Program-made: the position numbers and the translations under genes | Assembly (NCBI RefSeq): GCF_000382885.1 | Contig: NZ_CAVK010000250.1 | Location: 1 to 64,000, forward strand | Length of the DNA stretch: 64,000 nt | Source of the DNA: Sphingobium indicum BiD32 | Lineage (GTDB): Bacteria; Pseudomonadota; Alphaproteobacteria; Sphingomonadales; Sphingomonadaceae | Direction of reading: 5' to 3' | Shown: in pieces, positions 42,332-52,379 of the stretch | Numbering within the stretch: position 1 is the stretch's first letter | Layout: each line of letters begins with the position of its first letter | The notes under the pieces: generated by a model | Told to the model about the DNA's origin: nothing | Databases searched by the model: none | The model's input: the letters and a program-made list of their open reading frames with translations, nothing else

Positions 42332-44983
42332 ATGTCGCTTGCCAAAATCCTGCCGCTGCTGATCGCGGCCGCGCCCATCGCCCTTGCCACCCCTGTGCTG
42401 GCACAAGCTGGCCCTTTGGCTGGTCCGGCGGCGGGCATCACCACCCAATTGCCGCGCGGCGCGGCGCCGGGCCATTATGCGATTGAAGTGACGCCCGATG
42501 CGGCGAACCTTACATTCACCGGCAAGGTGACGATCGACGTCATGGTCAGCACGGCGATGCCCGCGCTGGTCCTCAACGCCGCCGATTTGACTTTCGGCGA
42601 CGTCATGTTGACCCCGGCCAAGGGGAAGCCGATCAAGGGCATGGCGAAGGTCGATGCCGATGCGCAGACGGTGACGCTGGATTTCGGCAAGCCTCTGGTT
42701 CCGGGCCAATATAAGCTCGCCATCGCCTATGCCGGTGTCATCAACACGCAGGCGAACGGGCTGTTCGCGCTCGACTACACCAATAATGAAGGCCAGGCGA
42801 AGCGCGCGCTGTTCACCCAGTTTGAGGCACCCGACGCCCGCCGCTTCGTGCCGAGCTGGGACGAGCCAAGCTATAAGGCGACGTTCGACCTGAGCGCGAT
42901 CATCCCGACCGGCGAACTGGCGGTCGGCAATATGCCGGTCAAGACGACCAAGGATCTGGGCGGCGGCAAGACCCAGGTGACGTTCGGCACGTCCCCGAAA
43001 ATGTCCTCCTATCTGCTCTTCTTCGGCCTGGGCGAACTGGAGCGCGCGACCAAAATGTCGGGCGCGACCGAAGTGGGCGTGATCACCGGCAAGGGCAATA
43101 GCGGCAAGGCGGCGCTGGCGTTTGATGCGTCCGCCAGCATCCTCCCCTGGTTCAACGATTATTTCGGCACCCCTTATCCGCTGCCCAAGCTCGACAATGT
43201 CGCGGGGCCGGGCCAGAGCCAGTTTTTCAGCGCGATGGAGAATTGGGGCGCGATCTTCACCTTCGAGCGCGCCTTGCTGGTCGATCCACGCTTCACATCC
43301 GAAGCGACCAAGCGGCGCATCTATGAAACCGTCGCGCATGAAATGGCGCATCAGTGGTTCGGCGATCTGGTGACGATGGCCTGGTGGGACGATCTGTGGC
43401 TGAATGAAGGGTTCGCCAGCTGGATGGCGACCAAGGTGACCGACAAGCTGCAACCGGGCTGGGAAATGCTGCTGACCCGCGTTGACGGGCGCGAGGCAGC
43501 GATGAGCCTCGATTCGCTGGCGACCACCCACGCGGTGGTGCAGAAAATCACCACCGTCGATCAGGTCAATCAGGCGTTCGATGCCATCACCTATCAGAAG
43601 GGTGAAGCCGTCATCACCATGCTGGAGGGCTTTGCGGGTGAGGATGTGTGGAAGAACGGCATCCGCAGCTATATGAAGGCGCACGCCTATGGCAACACGG
43701 TGACCGACGATCTGTGGAAGGCGGTCGAGGGCGCGGGGGCCAAGGGGCTGGTGTCGATCGCCCACGACTTTACCAGCCAGCCGGGCATCCCGCTGGTGAC
43801 GGTAGACAGCGCCCAATGTCAGGGTGGTCAGACCGTGTTGAGCCTGTCGCAGGGCGAGTATAGCCGCGATGCGAAGGGCAAGGCGCCGCTCAAATGGAAT
43901 GTGCCGGTGATGGCGCAGACGATAGGCGGCGCGCCGCAGCGGCTGATCTTGCAGGGCAAGGGGCAGATGACGCTGCCGGGCTGCGGTGCCTATGTCGTCA
44001 ATGCCGGGCAGACGGGCTATTATCGCTCACTCTATCCCGCCGCCAATGTGCAGGCGCTGGCCAAGGATTTCACCAGGCTGGCCAGCATCGACCAGACCGG
44101 CCTGCTGGCGGATAATTTCCAGTTGGGTCTGGGTGGCTATCAGCCGATCGGGCTGGCGCTGGACCTGATCGACGCGGTGCCGGTGACGGCGTCGCCCGCC
44201 GTGCTGGCGGAGGTGCCGGGTTATCTGGACAGTGCCTATGTCATGCTGGAAAGCGACAAGGCGGCACAGGGCCGGGTTGCGGCCTATGCGTCGGCCAAGC
44301 TGACCCCGGCGCTGAGCGCGATCGGCTATGACGCGAAGGGCGGGGAAGGGCCACAGGTGCCGGTGCTGCGGTCCGCACTGGTGTCCACGCTGGGCGACAT
44401 GGGCGACAAGGCGGTGGTGGCGGAGGCCGACCGGCGTTTTGCCGCGCTGGCGAGCGATCCCGCCGCGCTCGACGGGCCGCTGCGCAATGTCTGGCTGGCG
44501 ATCATTGCCAAGAACGCGGATCAGGCGACCTGGGACAAGCTGCGGGTAATGGCCAAGGGCGCGAAGAGCGATCTGGAAAAGAGCAGCCTGTTCGCCCTGC
44601 TGGGCGCGGCGAAGGATGAGAAGCTGGGTCAGCAAGCGCTCGATCTGGCGCTGACCGACGAGCCGGGCAAGACGACCAGCGCGGCGATCATCGCGCAGGT
44701 CGGGGCCGAGCATCCGATGCTGGCGGTCGATTATGTGCTGGCGCATCGGGCGCAATATGAGGCGCTGATCGACGTGTCGGCGCGGAGCCAGGCATTGGCG
44801 CGGCTGGGCGGCGGATCGGCCGATCCGGCGATGGCGACCAAGCTGGACGCCTATGCGACCCAATATCTGACCCCCGAATCGCGCAAGGTGGTGGACCGCG
44901 CGATCGCCGCGATCAAGACGCGGATCGAGACGCGCAGCCGGTTGAAGGCACCGCTGGCGGCCTGGTTTACGGGGAAGAAGTAA
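42332..44983 (+). CDS. M1 family metallo-aminopeptidase (exported)
   Basis: An 883-residue zinc aminopeptidase with a signal peptide (LIAAAPIALATPVLA). The exopeptidase motif is FSAMENWG (GxMEN variant). The zinc site is HEMAHQWFGDLV with the downstream Glu in NEGFASWMA. A long C-terminal ERAP1-like helical domain follows. It removes N-terminal residues from peptides, here probably in the periplasm. Confidence 0.95.
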   Translation: MSLAKILPLLIAAAPIALATPVLAQAGPLAGPAAGITTQLPRGAAPGHYAIEVTPDAANLTFTGKVTIDVMVSTAMPALVLNAADLTFGDVMLTPAKGKPIKGMAKVDADAQTVTLDFGKPLVPGQYKLAIAYAGVINTQANGLFALDYTNNEGQAKRALFTQFEAPDARRFVPSWDEPSYKATFDLSAIIPTGELAVGNMPVKTTKDLGGGKTQVTFGTSPKMSSYLLFFGLGELERATKMSGATEVGVITGKGNSGKAALAFDASASILPWFNDYFGTPYPLPKLDNVAGPGQSQFFSAMENWGAIFTFERALLVDPRFTSEATKRRIYETVAHEMAHQWFGDLVTMAWWDDLWLNEGFASWMATKVTDKLQPGWEMLLTRVDGREAAMSLDSLATTHAVVQKITTVDQVNQAFDAITYQKGEAVITMLEGFAGEDVWKNGIRSYMKAHAYGNTVTDDLWKAVEGAGAKGLVSIAHDFTSQPGIPLVTVDSAQCQGGQTVLSLSQGEYSRDAKGKAPLKWNVPVMAQTIGGAPQRLILQGKGQMTLPGCGAYVVNAGQTGYYRSLYPAANVQALAKDFTRLASIDQTGLLADNFQLGLGGYQPIGLALDLIDAVPVTASPAVLAEVPGYLDSAYVMLESDKAAQGRVAAYASAKLTPALSAIGYDAKGGEGPQVPVLRSALVSTLGDMGDKAVVAEADRRFAALASDPAALDGPLRNVWLAIIAKNADQATWDKLRVMAKGAKSDLEKSSLFALLGAAKDEKLGQQALDLALTDEPGKTTSAAIIAQVGAEHPMLAVDYVLAHRAQYEALIDVSARSQALARLGGGSADPAMATKLDAYATQYLTPESRKVVDRAIAAIKTRIETRSRLKAPLAAWFTGKK

Positions 44984-44992
44984 GGGTTGATA

Positions 44993-45020
44993 TCTCCCCT
45001 CCCGCTTGCGGGAGGGGAGA
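44993..45020. terminator. Bidirectional terminator hairpin
   Basis: A near-perfect 12-13-bp stem TCTCCCCTCCCGC with its complement lies between the convergent aminopeptidase and phytase genes. Confidence 0.65.
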
Positions 45021-45029
45021 CAAGATTGC

Positions 45030-46118
45030 TTAAAGCCCCATTGCCTTTACGATATCGCCCCACGCCACCAGCTTGAAATTCTGCGCTGCTGCCGCATTGT
45101 GACCGTCCTGCGCCACAAACAGTCCGCCGGGATAGTTGGGGCCGAAATCGCCGAGCATCAGGTCGATGCCGTCGGTTTCCTCCGACCCGCCAATCGCGCC
45201 GTCAACCACGCGGAAGCGGCCGACATAGGCGTCGTCGGACAGGCGGTAGGCGACATAGGCATTGTCGCCCTGGCTGGAGACGAGGACATAGCCGTCCTTC
45301 TCGCCCATCGGCGCGATGGCGACGCCTTCGGCATCCATGACCAGATTCTTGCCGTCGGCGGCTGCGATCTGGACCGGGGTGGTCGGGCCGGTTGCGCGCG
45401 CGTCGAAGCGCCAGAGGCCGACATCTTCCTCCGCCACATACAAGCGCCCGGTGCGATCATCGACGGCGCAGCCTTCCGACTGGGTGCCGAGTTTCAGGGT
45501 GCGGACGATGCGGCCGGTGGGTGTCGCGCCGGACGTGTCGAGCGCGACCTGATTGATCGTGCCATCCTTCAGCACGATGAAGGCATAGAGGCCTGCCGCG
45601 TCGGACCCCATGCAAATGCCATAGGCTTCGCCCGCACCGCCATCGACCGTGCCCAGCGCGGTCAGTTTGGCGGTGGCGGGGTCGAGCCGGAATAGCGCGA
45701 TCTTGGCGCTGGTGACGGCATTGCGGTCACTGGCCGCGACCAGAATGCCGCGCTGGCCATTGATGGTGACGCCATCCTTCAGGTCGACATTATTGACCCG
45801 CCCCGCGTCCAGGAAGTCGCGCACCTTGCCGTCAAGGCCATAGACATAAAGACCCGCCTTCTTGTCGGTCCCAACGATCAGGCTGGCGGCAGGGTCAGCC
45901 GGGTTGCTCCAGATCGCAGGATCGTCCGCCGCATCGGCATTGGTGGTGCCGACAGGCGTGGTTTCACCGCGCGCCGTGACGGAGACGGCGGGCGTGGCAT
46001 TGGCGATACGGACAGCGACCGGGATTTCGGTTTGGGCAGTGGTGCAGGCCGATAATGCAATAAAACTGCAATAACAAATCATGGAACTGTAATATTTGTT
46101 TCGCGATATAGTCACCAT
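45030..46118 (-). CDS. Beta-propeller phytase, lipoprotein
   Basis: A 362-residue BPP-type 3-phytase that releases phosphate from phytate with calcium. A signal peptide ends in a lipobox-like LSACTT. The family motifs are DAADDPAIWSNPADP near residue 65, DLKDGV and an extended run of propeller strands with DAEGVAIAPMGEKDGYVLVSSQGDNAY and GPNYPGGLFVAQDGHN. The TonB-dependent receptor gene is divergent, 84 bp away, which suggests shared control and a phytate/inositol phosphate uptake unit. Confidence 0.93.
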   Translation of the reverse strand: MVTISRNKYYSSMICYCSFIALSACTTAQTEIPVAVRIANATPAVSVTARGETTPVGTTNADAADDPAIWSNPADPAASLIVGTDKKAGLYVYGLDGKVRDFLDAGRVNNVDLKDGVTINGQRGILVAASDRNAVTSAKIALFRLDPATAKLTALGTVDGGAGEAYGICMGSDAAGLYAFIVLKDGTINQVALDTSGATPTGRIVRTLKLGTQSEGCAVDDRTGRLYVAEEDVGLWRFDARATGPTTPVQIAAADGKNLVMDAEGVAIAPMGEKDGYVLVSSQGDNAYVAYRLSDDAYVGRFRVVDGAIGGSEETDGIDLMLGDFGPNYPGGLFVAQDGHNAAAAQNFKLVAWGDIVKAMGL

Positions 46119-46202
46119 TGCCTCCTAGCGGCCCATTATGCCGGGCTAGATACAAGAGATAGCCCACTGGTCAATGTATCTGTTAAATAACAGGGGGAAT
46201 AT

Positions 46203-48533
46203 ATGGTCGCGAATAAGTGGCTGATGCTGGGTTGTGCTTCGCTTGCACTGGTGTCGGCGCCCGCCGGTGCGCAGGCGCCTGCCGCCGCCGATGACATCGC
46301 CAAGACGGACGGGCCGATTACCCAGGCGGCGGACATCGTCGTCATCGCCGGGATCGGCTATCGCGACCGCACCGACACGCCCGAACCCGTGTTGAAATAT
46401 GGCACCGAATATTTCCAGCGCTTCGAGCCGCTGACCGCCGGTGATGCGCTCAAGCGGGTGCCGTCCGTCACCTTCCTGTCCGACGTCATAGAAAGCGATG
46501 CGCCGCGCCTGCGCGGCCTGCCGCCCGGTTACACCCAGATATTGATCAATGGCGAGCGCGTGCCGGGCGCCAGCGCCGATCGCAGCTTCTTCCTCGATCG
46601 CATCCCCGCCGAACTGATCTCCAGCGTCGAAATCGTCCGCTCCTCCTCCGCCCGCCGCACCGGCGATGCGGTCGCGGGGACGCTCAACATCAATCTGCGC
46701 GACGGTTATGAGCTGAACGGCGGCTATGTCCGCGCGGGCGGGCTTTATTATGATGACAAGGAAATCGAGCCGAGCCTGGGTCTGGTCTGGGGCGGTCAGG
46801 TCGGTCCGGGCCGCCTGCTGCTGGGCGCGAATTTGCAGGGGCGTCATAACCCCAAGCAGAAGAAGAGCCTGCGCTATGGCGATTCGCCCGAAAACAACGC
46901 CGATTATGCGACCGACGATTTCGACAATCGCGAGGATCAGAGCGACACCCGCGACGGCAAGGATTACAGCTTTAACGGCAGCTATGAAATCGACGCGGGC
47001 GACACCAATTTCAAGCTCAATGGCTTTTATGTAAAAACCGACCGGACGGAGACCGAACGCAGCTTTGAATATGATGATCCCACCGCCACCACCGGCCCGG
47101 TGCCGATCGGCAATCTGCTGAGCGACAATGCCAATGTCGCAAAGATCGACCAGGAGAATTTCTCGGTCGATGGCAAGCTGACGCAGCAATGGGCGGCGGG
47201 CAAGACGTCGGTGCGCGTGGGTTATGCTCAGTTTATCGAGGACCGGAATGAAACCGAATATGAGATCGGCTTCGACGTCGATGAAGGGGATGAGCCGGAA
47301 TTTGAAGGTGCTCTCACCAGCACAGCGATCAAGGACCGGGAATTTTCGGTCAAGTTGGAGCATGAGGTTCCGCTCAATGACAGCGTGAAATTCATGTTCG
47401 GTGGCTTCTATCAGGACAAGAATCGCCGCACCGGCATCTTCGAGGCCGAACAGGAAGGCACCGGCAGCTTCGTGTGGGACCAGTTCAGCCAGAACCCCAC
47501 CGATCTTGCCACCGCTTTTGACAAAGTCGAAGCGATCGACGGCGGCGACAACCGTATCAAGGAAAAGCGTCGCGACGCCTTTGCTCTGGTCGAAGGTGAC
47601 AGCGGCAACCTGAAATGGGAAGCAGGTCTGCGCTACGAGCATACGAAGGTCCGCATCAGCGACTTCACCGTCGCCGCGGCCATCGCCGATCAGGAAAGCG
47701 ACTATGACGCCTTCCTGCCGTCCGCGTCGTTCAAATATTCACTGACCGACCATGATCGGATCATCGGTTCGGTTGCGCGCACGCTGCGCCGCCCGGAATT
47801 CAACTATCTGACGCCAGCCGTGCTGGAAGAGGAAGTGGGCGACAGCGACCTGCTCGGCAATCCGCAGCTTGGCCCGGAAACAGCCTGGGGCTTTGACATC
47901 GGCTATGAACATCGCATGGGATCGGGCGGCATTTTCGGCGTCAATGTATTCTATCGCGACGTCAAGGATCTGATTGAGCTGACCAATACCGGTGAAGAAG
48001 GGTCAGAAGGCGAAGGCACCTTCGTCTATCAGCCGATGAATGTCGGCGACGGCAAGGTGTGGGGCGTGGAGTTCGACCTGTCCACCGACCTGGGCTTTGT
48101 CGGCCTGCCCAACACCGGCATTTTCGGCAATCTCTCGCTGCTCGACAGCAAGATCACCGATGTTCTGGGCAAGCGCCGGTTCAACGACCAGTCGAAATAT
48201 GTCTATAATTTCGGCTTCATCCAGGACTTCCCGCAGGCGGGCGCGGCATTCGGTGCGACCTATCGCAAACAGGGCAGCGCCTATGGCCGGGTGATCGCGG
48301 AGGAAGTGACCACCCGCTATGGCGCGGACCTCGAAATCTTCGTGGAAAAGCGGATCGGCAAGACCTTCACGATCCGCGCGGTCGGGTCAAACCTGCTGAA
48401 CGGCGCCAAGCGCGAGACGTTCAACAAGTTCGACAATCTGGCCGACCAGATCGACCGCGATTTCGACGAATATGAACTGGAAAGCGAAAAGGCGGGGCCC
48501 GTGTTCCAGATCATGGCGCGCTACGCCTTCTGA
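46203..48533 (+). CDS. TonB-dependent outer membrane receptor
   Basis: A 776-residue receptor. A signal peptide is followed by a plug domain (GDALKRVPSVTF, LRGLPPGYTQILINGERVPG, IPAELISSVEIVRSSSARRTGDAVAGTLNI) and a long beta-barrel ending in the aromatic terminus IMARYAF. The TonB box cannot be pinned. Pairing with a phytase suggests inositol phosphates or released products as ligands, which is inference. Acidic barrel segments (FDVDEGDEPEFEG) would fit Ca2+ or loops. Confidence 0.9.
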   Translation: MVANKWLMLGCASLALVSAPAGAQAPAAADDIAKTDGPITQAADIVVIAGIGYRDRTDTPEPVLKYGTEYFQRFEPLTAGDALKRVPSVTFLSDVIESDAPRLRGLPPGYTQILINGERVPGASADRSFFLDRIPAELISSVEIVRSSSARRTGDAVAGTLNINLRDGYELNGGYVRAGGLYYDDKEIEPSLGLVWGGQVGPGRLLLGANLQGRHNPKQKKSLRYGDSPENNADYATDDFDNREDQSDTRDGKDYSFNGSYEIDAGDTNFKLNGFYVKTDRTETERSFEYDDPTATTGPVPIGNLLSDNANVAKIDQENFSVDGKLTQQWAAGKTSVRVGYAQFIEDRNETEYEIGFDVDEGDEPEFEGALTSTAIKDREFSVKLEHEVPLNDSVKFMFGGFYQDKNRRTGIFEAEQEGTGSFVWDQFSQNPTDLATAFDKVEAIDGGDNRIKEKRRDAFALVEGDSGNLKWEAGLRYEHTKVRISDFTVAAAIADQESDYDAFLPSASFKYSLTDHDRIIGSVARTLRRPEFNYLTPAVLEEEVGDSDLLGNPQLGPETAWGFDIGYEHRMGSGGIFGVNVFYRDVKDLIELTNTGEEGSEGEGTFVYQPMNVGDGKVWGVEFDLSTDLGFVGLPNTGIFGNLSLLDSKITDVLGKRRFNDQSKYVYNFGFIQDFPQAGAAFGATYRKQGSAYGRVIAEEVTTRYGADLEIFVEKRIGKTFTIRAVGSNLLNGAKRETFNKFDNLADQIDRDFDEYELESEKAGPVFQIMARYAF

Positions 48534-48594
48534 TCCTGGGTCTGCCGGACGGCAAGAAGATGGGGCTGCGGCGGACGCGGCCCCCCTTTTTGCG

Positions 48595-48777
48595 TCAGGA
48601 TGCGGTGTTGAGATAGGCAGCGACAGCATCGACACTGTCGCCGACCGTCTCGACCGCTTCCTCCAGTTCCTCGCGCGACACGTCGAACCGGCGGGTCCAA
48701 TAATCGATCGCTTCGGCATCATCCAGACAGACATGGCTGGCGTCCGGCGGCCCTGCCCGGCTTTGGTGGTCGTTCAT
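48595..48777 (-). CDS. DUF3606 small protein
   Basis: A 60-residue protein with the DUF3606 core: an acidic HVCLDDAEAIDYWTRRFDVSREELEEAVETVGDSVDAVAAYL. The family function is unknown; members are often short and stress-linked. It lies alone between the receptor and the OPT transporter. Confidence 0.8.
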   Translation of the reverse strand: MNDHQSRAGPPDASHVCLDDAEAIDYWTRRFDVSREELEEAVETVGDSVDAVAAYLNTAS

Positions 48778-48848
48778 CGTTGCGCCCGTCTGCTGATTCT
48801 TCTCAAAGCATCAGCAATGCACAAAATGCGATGATTTTCTGCTTCCCT

Positions 48849-50816
48849 TTAGGACAGGGGTGCCGACGCCCAGCGCCGCAATTTGGCATAGAGGCCGCCG
48901 ATCACGAGCGCGAAGATGAGGATGGAGAGGGGGACGGCCCAGTGGCTTTCCCCGACCAGCGCCAGCGGCGCGTCGCTGTCGGTCGCCGCCACTATCCCTG
49001 CAAAGGCGACGCCGAACAGGCTTTCGCCCACGATGAAGCCGGTGGCCATCAGCACGCCCATGCGCTCGGCAAATTCGGGGTGCGACTGGCGCAGTGCCCA
49101 GCGATTATAGAGATGGCCGATGACCGCGCCGACCGGGATCAGCAGGGTCAGCGCCATCGGCAGGTAGATGCCCATGCCCACGGCGAGCGGGGGCAGGCGC
49201 AGCTTGCCCGCCTTGCCCAGCAATTCGTCCACCAGCACCACGACCGCGCCGATGCCGGCGCCGATGCCGATCAACCCCCAGTCAAGATCGCCGCCCAGCA
49301 CGCCCTTGGCCAGCGCGGAGATGAGCGCGGCCTGTGGCGCGGGCAGGGCGTTGGGTCCGGCACCCGGAGCGCCCGCAAAACCGAAGGCGCTGTTGAGGAG
49401 GTCCAGCACCGGCGGGATGACCAGCGCGCCGAACAGCACGCCCAGGATCAGCGCGATCTGCTGCTTCCACGGGGTTGCGCCGACCAGCTGGCCGGTTTTC
49501 AGGTCCTGCAGATTGTCGTTGGAAATGGTGGCGATGCCGAACACGATGGCGGTGGTGAACAGGGCATAGGCGACCAGAGCCTGGGCACGATCCGGGTCGC
49601 CGCCCGATCCGTAGATCGCCGCCAGCATCAGCGACGCACCCAGCACGGCCAGGATGCCGACGCCCGAAATCGGGCTGTTCGACGCGCCGATCAGGCCCGC
49701 CATATAGCCGCAGACCGAGGCGATGACGATGCCCGCGACCAGCACATAGGCCAAAGTCAGCGCGATCACTGGAATGGGGTTGGCGGCGATCGGGCCACCC
49801 TGCGCAAAGATCCACAGCAGGACGCCGATGGGCAGCATCGACGCGATGATGGTGCCGCCGACAATGCCGATCGGCAGGTCACGCTCGGTCAGTTCCAGCA
49901 GCCCGGCATTGCCCGCCTTGCGCGTCGCGTTGGCGACAAGGGCGGAGCGGATGCCGCTGATGATGGGGCCAAGGATTTTGAGCAGGGTCCAGATCGCCGC
50001 GACGCCGATCGTCCCCGCGCCGATGAAGCGCGCCTTCATGCGGAAAGTCGTGCCGACGAGGTCCGCCAGGTCCGCGCCAGCCGGAACGGGCGTCGTCAGA
50101 TAGGGGACGATGCCGACCCAGCTGATCAGCAGGCCTACGAACATGGCGACGCCGACCGACAGGCCGACCAGATGACCGACGCCGATCAGGGCCATGGAAA
50201 AGCTGGTCGACATGCTGGTCGCGCCGGTGCCGAATTTGAAGAAGGTGGCGGCTTCTTCGGCCAGCAGCTTGGTCTTGGCGACGATGGAGAAGGCGGCGGC
50301 GGCCAGCGCGCTCAGCAGGATGGCGGACAGGCCGCGCTTATTCTCTTCCTCGCCCAGCCGCGACCCGGCACCGACTTTGAGCACTTCGGCGGCAGCGACG
50401 CCTTCGGGATAGGGCAGGTCCGATCCGGTGACGAGCGCGCGGCGCAGCGGGACGGAATACATGACTCCCAATATGCCGCCCAGCGCGATGGTGCAGGCGC
50501 TCAGCCAATAGGGAAAGCCCTGCCACCAGCCGATGATGACGAGGCCCGGCAGCACGAAGATGATGGCGGACAATGTGCCTGCGGCCGACGCGATGGTCTG
50601 GACGATGTTGTTTTCCAGGATCGTGCCGGTGGCAAACAGCCGCAATACCGCCATGGAAATGACCGCGGCGGGAATCGAGGTGGCGAAGGTAAGCCCGATC
50701 TTGAGGCCCAGATAGACGTTCGCCGCCGTGAAGATGAGGGTGATGAGCGCGCCGAGGATGACCCCGCGCAGCGTCAGTTCGGCCATCGCGCTGGCCTGTG
50801 CCTTCTCCATTGTCAC
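48849..50816 (-). CDS. OPT family oligopeptide transporter
   Basis: A 655-residue polytopic transporter with about 14-16 helices. The N-terminal ELTLRGVILGALITLIFTAANVYLGLKIGLTFATSIPAAVISM and the GSDLPYPEGVAAAEVLK block are hallmarks of the bacterial OPT group. Small peptides or metal-peptide complexes are the expected cargo. The nearby peptidases are far away and give no specific hint. Confidence 0.95.
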   Translation of the reverse strand: MTMEKAQASAMAELTLRGVILGALITLIFTAANVYLGLKIGLTFATSIPAAVISMAVLRLFATGTILENNIVQTIASAAGTLSAIIFVLPGLVIIGWWQGFPYWLSACTIALGGILGVMYSVPLRRALVTGSDLPYPEGVAAAEVLKVGAGSRLGEEENKRGLSAILLSALAAAAFSIVAKTKLLAEEAATFFKFGTGATSMSTSFSMALIGVGHLVGLSVGVAMFVGLLISWVGIVPYLTTPVPAGADLADLVGTTFRMKARFIGAGTIGVAAIWTLLKILGPIISGIRSALVANATRKAGNAGLLELTERDLPIGIVGGTIIASMLPIGVLLWIFAQGGPIAANPIPVIALTLAYVLVAGIVIASVCGYMAGLIGASNSPISGVGILAVLGASLMLAAIYGSGGDPDRAQALVAYALFTTAIVFGIATISNDNLQDLKTGQLVGATPWKQQIALILGVLFGALVIPPVLDLLNSAFGFAGAPGAGPNALPAPQAALISALAKGVLGGDLDWGLIGIGAGIGAVVVLVDELLGKAGKLRLPPLAVGMGIYLPMALTLLIPVGAVIGHLYNRWALRQSHPEFAERMGVLMATGFIVGESLFGVAFAGIVAATDSDAPLALVGESHWAVPLSILIFALVIGGLYAKLRRWASAPLS

Positions 50817-50905
50817 CCACTATCCCCTTGGCTTTGGCGCTTGTCGCTCGAACTTGTAATAATGTTGCTTGGCTGTGGATCAATCGGAAAGTGCGATCGG
50901 GTGAC

Positions 50906-51655
50906 TCAGCTGGCCTTTCTTGCCGCATTCGCCGCAGGCGCGACCTGATCGAGCCAGTTGTCGATCAACTGCGTCCAGCGCTGATAGCCCTGTGGATTCA
51001 TATGCAGCCCGTCGGGACGAAAGAGCGAGGCGTCGGGCAGGCCGTCCCGCGCCAGCAGCACCTGGCCGACATCGAGATAGGTGAAGCGATCGGCCCCGGC
51101 GCGATCGGCGATCGCCTGATTGACCGCCGCCATTTTGGGCCACAGCGTCCAGCGGATCGGGCTGGGCTTCAGGGAGAGGAAGGCGATCGGCGCGCGCGGA
51201 TAGTCGGCGCGCAGGCGCTTGAGCAGGGTCAGGATGTCGTCGGCGACCTCATCCGGGCTGGTGCCTGCGGCCAGATCATTTTCGCCGACATAGACGACGA
51301 TCGTGCGCGGCTGGATCGGCGGCAACAGGCGGCGATAGTGGCGCAGCACATCGGGCGTGCTGGCCCCGCCAAAGCCGCGTTTGAGGGTGGGGATGTCGGC
51401 AAAGCTACCCGCTATGTTCCACAGGCGAATGCTGGAACTGCCCAGGAACAGGGTGGCGCCTTCGATCGGGGGGCTGGCAGCATTGGCCTTGGCAAAGGCC
51501 TCGATCTCCCGCGCGAAGGGGAAGGCCGGGTCGGCATTGGGCGGCCGGTCCTGCGCCTGTGCGCCGCCCGTGCCGGGCAGCGCGAACGCCAGCAGCAGAG
51601 CAGTGGCGGCCTTAATGGCGATGGAGCGGGCGCAGGCGATATTTGCCGTCCGCAT
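50906..51655 (-). CDS. SGNH/GDSL-type hydrolase, exported
   Basis: About 249 residues with a signal peptide (AIKAATALLLAFALPGTGGAQA). SGNH blocks: FLGSSSIRLW (block I, with Ser in place of the Asp of GDS), RGFGGAST (block II), VGENDLAAG (block III, ND) and DGLHMNPQGY (block V, DxxH). An esterase acting on acylated sugars or lipids is likely. The chosen ATG at 51655 lies inside the end of hspQ; the frame is open up to 51715. Confidence 0.85.
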   Translation of the reverse strand: MRTANIACARSIAIKAATALLLAFALPGTGGAQAQDRPPNADPAFPFAREIEAFAKANAASPPIEGATLFLGSSSIRLWNIAGSFADIPTLKRGFGGASTPDVLRHYRRLLPPIQPRTIVVYVGENDLAAGTSPDEVADDILTLLKRLRADYPRAPIAFLSLKPSPIRWTLWPKMAAVNQAIADRAGADRFTYLDVGQVLLARDGLPDASLFRPDGLHMNPQGYQRWTQLIDNWLDQVAPAANAARKAS

Positions 51656-51983
51656 AGGCACCGAACATGCCGGTGATGGCGGGGTGATCGACCGGTTCAT
51701 CGCTGTCGTCGGCAATTAGATTCTGCTGGCTGACATAGGCGACATAGCTGGATTCGCCATTTTCGGCGAGCAGATGGTAGAAGGGCTGTTCCTTGTCCGG
51801 CCGGGCATGTTCGGGAATGGCGTCATACCATTCCTCGCTATTGGCGAACACCGGATCAATGTCGAACACGACGCCGCGAAAGCCGAACAGGCGATGCTTG
51901 ACGACATCGCCGATGCTGAAATGGGCATGGACGATCGGCGGGGCATTGATACCGGCACCGAAAATCTGAATCGTGTCTCTCAT
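51612..51983 (-). CDS. hspQ: Heat shock protein HspQ
   Basis: A 123-residue YccV-type hemimethylated-DNA-binding/HspQ domain protein: HFSIGDVVKHRLFGFRGVVFDIDPVFANSEEWYDAIPEHARPDKEQPFYHLLAENGESSYVAYVSQQNL. In E. coli HspQ is a Lon specificity factor. It ends inside the 5' part of the SGNH gene. Confidence 0.93.
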   Translation of the reverse strand: MRDTIQIFGAGINAPPIVHAHFSIGDVVKHRLFGFRGVVFDIDPVFANSEEWYDAIPEHARPDKEQPFYHLLAENGESSYVAYVSQQNLIADDSDEPVDHPAITGMFGAYADGKYRLRPLHRH

Positions 51984-52131
51984 ATGACCAATTTAGGAGC
52001 CTTCGCCCGCCACACAAGAAAAATACCGACAAGGCTGCTTGGCAAGGCGGGAATCATTCGCTAATGGCCGCGCTCGACCCGGTCGAGACGGGCTTTTCCT
52101 GTGCGAAAAGCCGCATGTCCCGGCCTTCTGC

Positions 52132-52221
<90 letters not shown>

Positions 52222-52379
52222 ATTACCCCTATTCAACTAATATCATACCCTCTCAAAGGGGCTGATTTCCATGCGTCTTCCTGCTATGTTCTCTCTCATG
52301 TTCTCTCACGGGACCGCGTCTAAGCGCGGGGTATTTGGGGGCATCATGTGGGGTACGACTAGCAAGGTAGGGGTATCAA

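Noticed and set aside
48780-50948. 722-codon plus frame across the OPT gene
   Set aside because: Asp/Gly/Gln-rich shadow; the minus gene is the transporter.
52286-52310. GTTC...GTTC near the integrase as a LexA box
   Set aside because: The spacing is eight bases instead of seven.
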